The notes beneath the pieces are model-generated. The model had not been told where the DNA came from. It ran no database searches and saw only the letters and a list, made by a program, of their open reading frames with translations. From an uncultured Bacilli bacterium (lineage in GTDB: Bacteria > Bacillota_I > Bacilli_A > RF39 > UBA660): a stretch of DNA of 64,000 nucleotides. Made by a program: the position numbers and the translations under genes. Of this stretch, positions 8,025 to 15,736 are shown piece after piece. Location of the stretch: assembly GCA_910584655.1 (NCBI GenBank), contig CAJUBJ010000002.1, positions 186,001 through 250,000 of the forward strand. Reading direction: 5' to 3'. Positions within the stretch are counted from its first letter, which is position 1; the number at the start of each line of letters is the position of its first letter.

Positions 8025-8053
8025 ATTATAATACATACATTCGTTCGTGTCAA
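8025..8053 (-). promoter_or_regulatory. Consensus sigma-A promoter with LexA-box-like operator in its spacer
   Basis: Minus strand: TTGACA (complement of 8048-8053), exactly 17 bases, then TATAAT (8025-8030). The spacer contains CGAACGAATGTATG (complement of 8034-8047), matching the Gram-positive SOS box CGAAC-N4-GTTCG at 8 of 10 fixed positions. A perfect promoter blocked by an operator is the classic layout of a tightly repressed SOS gene. Confidence 0.8.
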
Positions 8054-8062
8054 TACTAAATA

Positions 8063-8102
8063 AAAACATTTGTTTGACTTTTGGAGGTGGCTATGTTATT
8101 AT
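8063..8102 (+). promoter_or_regulatory. lexA promoter with overlapping second LexA-box-like site
   Basis: AAAACATTTGTTTG (8063-8076) matches the SOS box at 7 of 10 fixed positions and overlaps TTGACT (8074-8079). That element lies 17 bases before TATTAT (8097-8102). The layout fits lexA autorepression. Transcription would start near 8109, leaving a very short leader with the GGAGGTAA ribosome site at 8109-8116. Confidence 0.55.
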
Positions 8103-8122
8103 TATTTTGGAGGTAACCTTAT

Positions 8123-8743
8123 ATGGATAAAAATATTACAAAAAGGCAAGAAGATGTTCTAAATTATATAAAAAAATATGTAGTTGAACATGGATTTCCA
8201 CCTTCTACTAGAGAAATTGGAGCTGCTTTAGGATTGTCATCACCTGCTACAGTTCATACTCATCTAAAAAAACTTGAAGACGCTGGTTGTATCAGAAAAA
8301 CAAATTCAAAATTTCGAACTATTGAAATTGTTGGCGAAAATGAATATGCTCAAAAGGATGAAGAAATTGTCAAAGTTCCACTACTAGGAAGAATATCATG
8401 TGGTAATCCTATAGAAGCAATTGAAAGTCCAGATGATTGGTTTACTTTACCTGCTAGTTTAATTCCAAATCGTAAGACTATTTTCACATTAAAAGCTAGT
8501 GGTGAGTCAATGATTAATAAAGGTATTTATGATGGTGATATTGTTATTGTTCAAAAACAAGAAGTTGCAAAAAATGGTGATATTGTTGTTGCAATGACCG
8601 ACGATAATGAAGTTACTTTAAAGACTTTTTATAAAGAAAAAAATCATTTTAGATTGCAACCTGAAAATGATACAATGAGTCCTATTATTTTAAATAATTG
8701 TACTATATTGGGTAAAGCTATTGGTTTGTATAGAAGCTTATAA
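8123..8743 (+). CDS. lexA: SOS-response transcriptional repressor LexA
   Basis: Represses SOS genes and self-cleaves when RecA is activated by DNA damage. The 206-aa product has an N-terminal winged helix (KRQEDVLNYIKKYV, PPSTREIGAALGLSSPATVHTHLKKLE) and a C-terminal S24 latent protease domain. The catalytic dyad is visible: Ser129 in KASGESM and Lys167 in EVTLKTF. The scissile bond is Cys93-Gly94 (GRISCGNPIEA) rather than the usual Ala-Gly; UmuD also uses Cys-Gly. The ATG at 8123 has GGAGGTAA 6 bases upstream. Confidence 0.97.
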   Translation: MDKNITKRQEDVLNYIKKYVVEHGFPPSTREIGAALGLSSPATVHTHLKKLEDAGCIRKTNSKFRTIEIVGENEYAQKDEEIVKVPLLGRISCGNPIEAIESPDDWFTLPASLIPNRKTIFTLKASGESMINKGIYDGDIVIVQKQEVAKNGDIVVAMTDDNEVTLKTFYKEKNHFRLQPENDTMSPIILNNCTILGKAIGLYRSL

Positions 8744-8747
8744 AATA

Positions 8748-8781
8748 AAAAAAACTTAATCTTAGTTGATTAAGTTTTTTA
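8748..8781. terminator. Bidirectional terminator between lexA and the rhomboid gene
   Basis: AAAACTTAATC (8751-8761) and GATTAAGTTTT (8768-8778) form an 11-bp stem with A and T runs on both sides. It serves both convergent genes. Confidence 0.85.
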
Positions 8782-9942
8782 TTTGAAGAAAATAAAATAT
8801 GCTAATATTCCACCATATAATAATAGACAAATTATTCCATTAATACGTTCATAGCCTTTAGATTTTCCATCAATTCCTACAGCCATAGTTGCTAGTATTC
8901 CACCTATTAAGCCACCTATATGGCATGAATTATCTATACCACTAATCATAAAGCCAATAGCCAAATTTAAAACTATAACTGGAATAATTTGATTTTTTAA
9001 AGCTGTTCCTAAATATGTACGATAATGATAACCGAAATATAATAGTGCTCCTGTTAACCCGAATATTGCACCAGATGCTCCGACTGAAACTATGGATTCT
9101 CCGCCTAAAGCAGCAGATAATAGTCCACCACATATTCCACTAACAATATAGACAAATAAGTATTTCCATTTACCTATAAAGTTTTCTACTTGTGTTCCAA
9201 GAATATATAAAGAATACATATTTACTAAAAGATGAACAAGTGATGCATGCAAGAACATATATGTAAATAAACGCCAGATTTCACCAGACTTTATAAGTGC
9301 GCCATAATTTGCTCCTAGTTTTAGGGCATTTATAGTACTTACACCAGACAAAGCACTTAATCCGTCTATACTACACATTATTGCGAACATTACAAGACAT
9401 ACAGCAATAAGTAACTTAGTAATGACAATCTTTTTAGGTTTAAAAGTTCTTTCATATACCTTATTTTCTTTTTCAGTTTTTTCATTAATGTCTTTAGTTA
9501 CATTAATTATCAAATCTATACCATTTGTATCTTTTAGAAGTTTTTCATTAATGTTAGGAAAAGCTTCTAAAATACCTTCGTTTGTAATGTCTAAATTATT
9601 ATCAGCTATAGAAACTGGTTTTATGTTTTTTGTTCCCTCAAGTTCTAAATCTTCATTGACATCTAATAATATATTTAAGGTATTTACATTAAATGATAAT
9701 GTTTTCTTTTTAATTTGTTTTACAATACTTTCTATTTTAAAAAAGTCATAGTTTAATTGTTCTTTATTAAAGATATTATTAGAATTTATTCTTACTATAC
9801 GATATGGTCCTTCTGAATTTTCTAACCATATTTCATCTTTAACACCATTTACAACAATTGGATTATAATTTTCTTCAGTTACAAAATAATGAACTAATTT
9901 CATTATAATCTCATCTTTTTTATTCATAACAACTGTGCTCAT
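8779..9942 (-). CDS. Rhomboid intramembrane serine protease (GluP/YqgP-like)
   Basis: Integral membrane protease of 387 aa. Residues 1-170 form a soluble N-terminal domain; about seven TM helices follow. Catalytic residues are in place: Ser290 in GASGAIFG and His341 in SCHIGG. The L1-loop/TM2 region reads FTYMFLHASLVHLLVNMYSLY, as in other rhomboids. An N-terminal soluble extension plus a catalytic pair at these positions resembles B. subtilis GluP, linked to membrane protein quality control and division. The C-terminal TPRs found in GluP are missing, but the adjacent gene upstream in the same direction encodes a separate TPR protein. AAGGAGG precedes the start. Confidence 0.92.
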   Translation of the reverse strand: MSTVVMNKKDEIIMKLVHYFVTEENYNPIVVNGVKDEIWLENSEGPYRIVRINSNNIFNKEQLNYDFFKIESIVKQIKKKTLSFNVNTLNILLDVNEDLELEGTKNIKPVSIADNNLDITNEGILEAFPNINEKLLKDTNGIDLIINVTKDINEKTEKENKVYERTFKPKKIVITKLLIAVCLVMFAIMCSIDGLSALSGVSTINALKLGANYGALIKSGEIWRLFTYMFLHASLVHLLVNMYSLYILGTQVENFIGKWKYLFVYIVSGICGGLLSAALGGESIVSVGASGAIFGLTGALLYFGYHYRTYLGTALKNQIIPVIVLNLAIGFMISGIDNSCHIGGLIGGILATMAVGIDGKSKGYERINGIICLLLYGGILAYFIFFK

Positions 9943-10023
9943 TTTTTGTGCCTCCTTGATTATTTTATATCATATTGTACTTATTTTCAAAGATTATTAA
10001 TTAATTTAATAATTTTTTATATT

Positions 10024-11802
10024 TTAATATTCGTAGTCTAGTTTTCCATTAATTTTAGCAAGAATAAATTCATGCTGGCGATTCGCTTTATTTTCTGCTC
10101 TTTCAATACTTTGACTTAAATCAATATTTTTACCATTTGTAGTATTAATTTTATCGGCCTTAAGCAATGCTTTAAGCTCTTTACTAAACTTTCTCATTTT
10201 ATTATAACATTTAGCCATTAATACATATACAGCACCACTTCTGTTTGGTCTTCTCTCATTATAGTTAATGCAGTATTCTAAAGCATTATTATAATCTTTT
10301 AGTTCATAACAAGCAGTTGCTAATTGGAAGAAAAATTCTGGTTCTTCACATGTTCCTAATAACGGAATTAAAATATCATATGCTTGTTTATAGTTACCTA
10401 ATGCGTTATTTAATTTAGCTATTGTTATTTTTGCATAAGGATTTGTTAAATTATATTTTAATATTTCTTCTGCATACTCTAGTGCTTCTTCATATTTTCT
10501 ACTTGCAATTAGCGATAAAATAATTCTTTTTAATTCTATAATTTTTATATATGTTTCTCTATTAGTACTATAGTCTTTTTTATCAGCTTCTATTCTATCA
10601 TAGTGATACTTGATATTTCGATAATTTCCAGATTGCCTTATAAGTAGTTCATAGCGTGTAAGACTTCTTCTAGCTTCATCAAATTGGAAAGAGTCATAAT
10701 TATCTTTATATTGTTGGTATATAAAGTCAGCTGTTTGAGATTGAATTTTCGAATCTGTTGCGAATGATGTGTTAGAGGAATTTTTAGGAAGAATATTTTC
10801 TTCAACGCTTTCATCTAGTGATTTTTTTGATATTACTATTGCTTCTTCTGTATTTGTAACTTTAACTGGTTTTGATGCATCTTGTTTTGATAACAAGATT
10901 AATTTAGAAAGTAAAACTTCAATTACTTCATTTTGATTTGAAATGGCATTTTCTTTTAATAATTCTCTAGCACTATCAAAATTATCTTCTGTAATATATT
11001 TTAATAATAAAGCATTATTTAATACTTGAGTATCTTCTACCTCTGGAACAATAATAGTAGGTATATTTTCTTGATTTGGTGTTGGAACTGCTTCATTTGA
11101 TATTTCATTATGTAATTTCATATTAACTTTACTAATAATTAAATACATAAAATTATTGTCTATATTATATTTTCTTCTGTTACGATCATTTTTTATTAAA
11201 TAATATACAATAGTAGCTGCTTTATCTAGGTTATCATTTATTATGCTATATTCAATTCTTCTAAAATATTTGAAGTAATTGTTCTCAGTATCATTAAACA
11301 TTTTATATGCTTTTGTTTTTAGTTCTGCTATTAAGCTTGATGGTATTTCTATTACTTTGGATAAAATAAGCATATATAAGTAATAGTTAGCTATGTAATT
11401 TTCATTTTTATTATTATTAAGACTAATTAATAAATAATTATATGCACTTTCTAAATCATCTTTTGCTGTAGATATTAATGCCATAGCTTTATTTGCATAG
11501 GAATGATTACTATCTATTTTTAAAATTTCTTGAAACTTTTTTGATGCTTCATAATAATATTTTTTAACTAAATTATATGTTCCTTCGCCACATATATTTT
11601 TTATATTATCATTTTGATGTGAAGGAATTGCTGTTTCTTTTTCTCTTGGAAAAGTATATATTCCTCTTTCTTTTCTTTCTAAAAGATTTGATGCCATAAA
11701 CTGATTTATGTCATATTGCGAATAGCCAAGGTCTTTTATATCCTTAGTTTTTATTTCTCCTTTTTCTTCTAATAATTGTTTGATATTTCCAAAATCTTTC
11801 AT
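10024..11802 (-). CDS. TPR-repeat protein with AbiEi-like N-terminal winged helix
   Basis: A 592-aa soluble protein. The ATG at 11800-11802 is chosen because AGGAGG lies just upstream; the frame stays open a further 12 codons. Residues 1-60 (GEIKTKDIKDLGYSQYDINQF, then LLERKERGIYTFP) look like the winged helix found at the N-terminus of AbiEi antitoxins. The rest is helical repeats; the clearest TPRs are in the last 200 residues (ALEYAEEILKYNLTNPYAK, YKQAYDILIPLLG, YNNALEYCINYNERRPN). No catalytic motif. It may be a DNA-linked scaffold, but function is unknown. It lies upstream of the rhomboid gene on the same strand. Confidence 0.8.
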   Translation of the reverse strand: MKDFGNIKQLLEEKGEIKTKDIKDLGYSQYDINQFMASNLLERKERGIYTFPREKETAIPSHQNDNIKNICGEGTYNLVKKYYYEASKKFQEILKIDSNHSYANKAMALISTAKDDLESAYNYLLISLNNNKNENYIANYYLYMLILSKVIEIPSSLIAELKTKAYKMFNDTENNYFKYFRRIEYSIINDNLDKAATIVYYLIKNDRNRRKYNIDNNFMYLIISKVNMKLHNEISNEAVPTPNQENIPTIIVPEVEDTQVLNNALLLKYITEDNFDSARELLKENAISNQNEVIEVLLSKLILLSKQDASKPVKVTNTEEAIVISKKSLDESVEENILPKNSSNTSFATDSKIQSQTADFIYQQYKDNYDSFQFDEARRSLTRYELLIRQSGNYRNIKYHYDRIEADKKDYSTNRETYIKIIELKRIILSLIASRKYEEALEYAEEILKYNLTNPYAKITIAKLNNALGNYKQAYDILIPLLGTCEEPEFFFQLATACYELKDYNNALEYCINYNERRPNRSGAVYVLMAKCYNKMRKFSKELKALLKADKINTTNGKNIDLSQSIERAENKANRQHEFILAKINGKLDYEY

Positions 11803-11864
11803 TTTTTTCCTCCTATTTTGGCATATAATTATATTCATTTCATATCTTTAATTAGAGGTGGAAT

Positions 11865-12197
11865 ATGAAATACTTGCTGATTATTTATCTTGTGGTTTTA
11901 ACACTATTATCTTTTTTATTCTGTCATCTTATTTACGAGAAGAAAATGAAAAATGATTTATTTTTCTTTGTAATATCAAATTTTATTTTATCTTTTTCTT
12001 TTCTTGTCTTTTTCTTTTATTACGAAGATTATTTATTTAGTTTAGTAAATATGTTTTTCTTACTATTAAATACTATTTTTTTGAGCTTTGAAATTAAAAT
12101 GACTTATGATAAATATAAAGTTCTTTCTATTCCATATCTTATCTATATTGTTTTTATTTTTTATATTATAATTGATCTTTATCTAATGAATCGATGA
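11865..12197 (+). CDS. Small four-TM membrane protein, unknown
   Basis: The 110-aa product is almost entirely hydrophobic: four predicted TM helices rich in Phe, Leu, Ile and Tyr, with short polar loops (EKKMKND, KMTYDKYK). No family was recognised. It starts at an ATG with AGAGGTGG 6 bases upstream, is divergent from the TPR gene, and overlaps the 3' end of rluD by 32 bases in convergent orientation. The clear ribosome site and intact frame argue that it is real despite the overlap. Confidence 0.6.
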   Translation: MKYLLIIYLVVLTLLSFLFCHLIYEKKMKNDLFFFVISNFILSFSFLVFFFYYEDYLFSLVNMFFLLLNTIFLSFEIKMTYDKYKVLSIPYLIYIVFIFYIIIDLYLMNR

Positions 12198-13065
12198 ATT
12201 CTTGAAATTCGGGTGGTAGCGGTGCTTCGAAGTGCATTTCTTTTTTGGTTATAGGATGAATAAAGTCCATTTTATATGAATGTAAGAATTGTCCAAATGA
12301 AGTTGCTGCTTTTGTATTGTAAACTGGGTCATTATATATTGGATAGCCAATATAGTTCATGTGGACTCTTATTTGATGTGTACGTCCCGTTTTTAAAACA
12401 CAACTTACTAATGTGTAGTCTTTATATTTTTTTAATACTTTCATATATGTAATTGCTTCTTTAGAATTATCTGCTGTTACTGCCATACGTTTACGATCTT
12501 TTGGATCTCTTCCTATTGGAGCATCTATAGTTGCTGAGTCATGAGGAAAGTTTCCGCAAATTAAAGCAATATATTCTCTTTTAATATTTTCATGGTTTTT
12601 AAAGTACTCTGTTAATATAGCATGAGATTTATTGTTTTTGGCTACAAGTAATAGACCAGATGTATCTTTATCAATGCGGTGAACTATACCAGGACGTTCT
12701 TCTCCATTTATATCACTTAAATTATTTGTATAGTGCATCAATCCATTTACTAAGGTATTATCATAATTTCCTGAACCTGGATGAACTACTAATCCACTAG
12801 GCTTATTTATTATAATAATGTCATTATCTTCATAAACAATATCTATATTCATTTTTACTGGAACAATATTTGTTTCTTCTTTAAAGCCATCAGTTATTTC
12901 AATATTATCATTTTCTTTTACTTTATATGATGGTTTTTCTTTTTTACCATTAACTAAAATATAATCACTGTCTAGCATTTTCATAATAGTTGAACGTGAA
13001 TATTCAGTATTATTTGCTAGATACTTGTCTAGTCTTATGTTTTCTTCTGTTACTGTTATTAACAT
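12166..13065 (-). CDS. rluD: Ribosomal large subunit pseudouridine synthase, RluD family
   Basis: Converts specific uridines of 23S rRNA to pseudouridine. About 299 aa. An N-terminal S4 RNA-binding domain (RLDKYLANNTEYSRSTIMKM, YILVNGKKEK) is followed by the RluA-type catalytic domain with GIVHRIDKDTSGLLLVAKN (catalytic Asp) and GRTHQIRVHMNYIGYPI. The ATG at 13063-13065 is preferred because AGGGGAGG sits 6 bases upstream. It overlaps the end of lspA by 56 bases, the same gene pair as lspA-ylyB in B. subtilis. Other RluA-family specificity cannot be excluded. Confidence 0.92.
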   Translation of the reverse strand: MLITVTEENIRLDKYLANNTEYSRSTIMKMLDSDYILVNGKKEKPSYKVKENDNIEITDGFKEETNIVPVKMNIDIVYEDNDIIIINKPSGLVVHPGSGNYDNTLVNGLMHYTNNLSDINGEERPGIVHRIDKDTSGLLLVAKNNKSHAILTEYFKNHENIKREYIALICGNFPHDSATIDAPIGRDPKDRKRMAVTADNSKEAITYMKVLKKYKDYTLVSCVLKTGRTHQIRVHMNYIGYPIYNDPVYNTKAATSFGQFLHSYKMDFIHPITKKEMHFEAPLPPEFQEFIDSLDKDQL

Positions 13066-13516
13066 TTTCATCCTCCCCTTTAAATGTTGCATATATTAAT
13101 AATAAAACTCCTATTACAATACAAATATCAGCTATATTGAATACAGGATAATCGTAATTAAATATATAAAAATCCAAAAAATCTATTACATAACCAGAAA
13201 AAATTCGGTCAATTAAATTGCCTGCAAGACCACCATACAATAGACCAAAAGCTATATTATTCCTAGTATTTTGTTTAAAGCAATAAATAAAATGATAAAT
13301 TAGTATTATTGCTAGGATTGTGAAAGCTATTATAATTATACCATTACCATTTAAAATTCCCCAAGCTGCCCCTTCATTGTGGCATAAGGTTAGATAAAAA
13401 AAATTATTTATTACTGTTACTGATTGATTTAATTTTAAAAAAATTGTAACTATCACTTTAGATATTTGATCAAGTGCTAAAGCAGCAGTTGCAAATAATA
13501 ATATCTTTTTATTCAC
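13010..13516 (-). CDS. lspA: Prolipoprotein signal peptidase LspA (GTG start)
   Basis: Signal peptidase II, which removes the signal peptide of lipid-modified prolipoproteins. The 168-aa product has four TM helices and both catalytic Asp motifs: GGLAGNLIDRI and FNIADICIVIGV. The N-terminal Asp of ALDQISK and NEGAAWGIL are also conserved. The start is GTG at 13514-13516 with GAGGTG upstream. The last ~19 codons overlap rluD and encode a polar basic tail (NNSNRRKHKTR) beyond the usual end of the family. Confidence 0.95.
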   Translation of the reverse strand: MNKKILLFATAALALDQISKVIVTIFLKLNQSVTVINNFFYLTLCHNEGAAWGILNGNGIIIIAFTILAIILIYHFIYCFKQNTRNNIAFGLLYGGLAGNLIDRIFSGYVIDFLDFYIFNYDYPVFNIADICIVIGVLLLIYATFKGEDENVNNSNRRKHKTRQVSSK

Positions 13517-13540
13517 AAGTTACACCTCTATCACATTATA

Positions 13541-13765
13541 TCACATATTAACTAAAATTACATCCTCTCCTATTTTAGTTATATTATCAAAAGATACTTT
13601 GGTATCGCCTGAACTTACTATAAATCTTTTAAAGTTTTTCTTTTCCTCTATAATTAGATATATAATAGTACCTTGTGGGGTTATTTCAGCATCAATAATA
13701 CGACCAATTCGTCGACCATCTTTAGTACTTATTATATCTTTAGATTGAAGGTCAGATAAAAACAT
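13541..13765 (-). CDS. ylmC: YlmC/YmxH-type PRC-barrel sporulation protein
   Basis: The 74-aa product is a single PRC-barrel domain: LQSKDIISTKDGRRIGRIIDAE, then an alternating beta-strand region ending in DVILVNM. In spore formers YlmC/YmxH-type proteins occur next to sigG and are annotated as sporulation proteins of unknown mechanism. The start lies inside an 11-bp inverted repeat and the AGGTGAT ribosome site is in its loop. It is probably co-transcribed with sigG. Confidence 0.88.
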   Translation of the reverse strand: MFLSDLQSKDIISTKDGRRIGRIIDAEITPQGTIIYLIIEEKKNFKRFIVSSGDTKVSFDNITKIGEDVILVNM

Positions 13766-13791
13766 ATAATCACCTATTTAATTATATGTTT
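13760..13791 (-). promoter_or_regulatory. Perfect 11-bp inverted repeat enclosing the ylmC translation start
   Basis: AAACATATAAT (13760-13770) and ATTATATGTTT (13781-13791) flank a 10-base loop. On the mRNA the ylmC AUG is in the 3' arm and the AGGUG core of the Shine-Dalgarno is in the loop. A short U run follows. This could be a translational switch or a weak attenuator. Confidence 0.5.
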
Positions 13792-13801
13792 AAATATTAA
13801 T

Positions 13802-13999
13802 TTATTCTTTAGAAGTATTATTTAAAGATTCATTGATATTTTCAATATCCAATAAAACTTCAATAGCATTATCATAATCATTTTCAATTAAATAATCTAT
13901 GGTGCTAAGTTTTAAGGCAAGAAGTTCATCTTCTTTATTTAATTCTTCGCTGTTAAGATTTGGTTTTATGTCTTTAAATAAATCATAAGTGTGGTCCAT
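13802..13999 (-). CDS. 65-aa acidic protein, unknown, coupled to the upstream metalloprotease-like gene
   Basis: Small acidic helical protein (EELNKEDELLALKLSTIDYL, NDYDNAIEVLLDIENIN). The ATG at 13997-13999 has AGGAAG 8 bases upstream, whereas the longer frame would need a GTG. It overlaps the end of the 574-aa gene by 17 bases, so translational coupling is likely. No family was recognised. Its place between that gene and ylmC in the sigG cluster suggests a role in the forespore or as a partner of the larger protein; this is inference. Confidence 0.65.
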   Translation of the reverse strand: MDHTYDLFKDIKPNLNSEELNKEDELLALKLSTIDYLIENDYDNAIEVLLDIENINESLNNTSKE

Positions 14000-15707
14000 G
14001 TATATCACTTCCTGTTAAGCTCTTTAAATCTTCATAAATTTTAGTTTCTTGAATTTGTTTATCTTTGTTAAATTTTCTTTGAAGAGATTTTAATTTATCA
14101 TCTATTATACCAATACTAAAGCCAAAGATATGTTTGTTTCCTTCTTTTATATCTTCTGCTATAAGATCATTTATTAATTTTTGATTAATGTTTAAATAAT
14201 TTAACAAATACTTTATTCTTGTTATTCTTTCCATATTTATATGTTCAAATGAAACTACATTATCTTTTGATAAAATACTGATACTTCTAATTATAGCATC
14301 TATTTCTTTGGTAAGTATTTCGCCTAGACAGGTAAAATAGTTATATTTTGTTTCTTTATCTAACGAATTAACATCAATGTTAGCTAAAGCTCCTTTTTTT
14401 ATATCTGATATAAAATAGTCATAGAATATTTTATCAATATTATTTTTTCCAGTACTAGAAGATAATCTTTTATTTACTTCTATTAGTTCTATAAAACTTT
14501 TTCTTTCCCCAGTACTTTTATAAATGTGTGATAATTGTGAATATTTTTGAATGAGAGAGGGATGCTTAGATATTATTTGGTCCATCATCTGAACATTATA
14601 ATATTCTTTGGGCATTCTTTTTTTTGGATCTCTTTTACTAGCTAGAGAGCTTTTGTAAAATTCAGAAATATTTTTACCTACAATAACATTTAATTCATTT
14701 TTCTTTGATGGAGCATATTTATTTAGTATTCTTTCAGTCATTAACCAACCATAAAGGTTAGCATCTCTTTCAATTTCATTATGCTGATAATTTGTTTGAT
14801 ATTCATTAAAATTTTTTTCACTTAAGTAACTCCCAAATAAAGAGTTTCTAATCCATTCAAACGATTCATATGATATGTCATTTATTGAAGCTCTATAAGC
14901 TTGAGAGCTGTGTTTAGTTTCGTGGCACACAGTTTGAATAAATTTTATTATTGAAGGAAGAGATGGTATTGGACTAATGTTATTTAATACTAAATCTTTA
15001 TTTACTGATATTATACCTGTATTACCATAAGATGTTCCATAATTATTATGAGTGTAATCTACTCCAGTTAAATCAGTATTTGTTAAATATATTTCTACAG
15101 GAGGAATTCTTAAATCTTTTTTTGCTATATAAGAGGTATATTTTAAAACGAATTCTTTACCTATTAGGTTATTTATATTTGGTAATAGTAAAAGTCTACT
15201 ATATACATCGTCTAAGAGATTTATAATATTAGGATTATCATTACCAATATTTTTTAAAAGATATTTAAAAAAAAGTGTACTTTCTTCATTCGTTGTTTTT
15301 TGACCATTTTTAATTTTTTCATATATACTTCGACATCTTTTAGCAGTGCTATTTTTGTAATCTTTAATTTCTGCTAGTTGCTCTTTAGTAAATAATAGCT
15401 CAGCGATTTCTTTATTAAACATTAATGATTCAAAAATAATATTAGGTATTTTTTTAAATGTATTATATAGGAAGTCACGATATGCTACCATTAAACTTTT
15501 ATCTAGTGTGTCTGGATTATTAAGAAGTGCTTTGGCAATATAATTATCAAATGCATCAAATGTTGCTAATTCATGACAATTAGTTATGTAAGATGAATTA
15601 GATCTATTATATTTAGCATTTAGATATTTATCATATTTATTTGTTCTTAATATATTTAAAATTTCTTTTTCACCGATATATTCAATTAGACGATTATTAA
15701 ATATCAT
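13983..15707 (-). CDS. Putative zinc metalloprotease-like protein (HExxH) behind sigG
   Basis: No known family was recognised in this 574-aa soluble protein. It contains a gluzincin-type pair: HETKH at 262-266, preceded by IKFIQTVC, and HNEIERDANLYGW at 309-321. The ERDAN part resembles the ExxAN third-ligand segment of ImmA/IrrE and similar proteases. The flanking regions are helical and Lys/Asn-rich, with no signal peptide or TM, so it is cytoplasmic. It starts 29 bases after the sigG stop with no terminator between, so it is probably made in the forespore with SigG. The ribosome site is weak (GTGGTAAT). Confidence 0.75.
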   Translation of the reverse strand: MIFNNRLIEYIGEKEILNILRTNKYDKYLNAKYNRSNSSYITNCHELATFDAFDNYIAKALLNNPDTLDKSLMVAYRDFLYNTFKKIPNIIFESLMFNKEIAELLFTKEQLAEIKDYKNSTAKRCRSIYEKIKNGQKTTNEESTLFFKYLLKNIGNDNPNIINLLDDVYSRLLLLPNINNLIGKEFVLKYTSYIAKKDLRIPPVEIYLTNTDLTGVDYTHNNYGTSYGNTGIISVNKDLVLNNISPIPSLPSIIKFIQTVCHETKHSSQAYRASINDISYESFEWIRNSLFGSYLSEKNFNEYQTNYQHNEIERDANLYGWLMTERILNKYAPSKKNELNVIVGKNISEFYKSSLASKRDPKKRMPKEYYNVQMMDQIISKHPSLIQKYSQLSHIYKSTGERKSFIELIEVNKRLSSSTGKNNIDKIFYDYFISDIKKGALANIDVNSLDKETKYNYFTCLGEILTKEIDAIIRSISILSKDNVVSFEHINMERITRIKYLLNYLNINQKLINDLIAEDIKEGNKHIFGFSIGIIDDKLKSLQRKFNKDKQIQETKIYEDLKSLTGSDIHGPHL

Positions 15708-15736
15708 ATTACCACTATCCTAAAATAATTATATCA

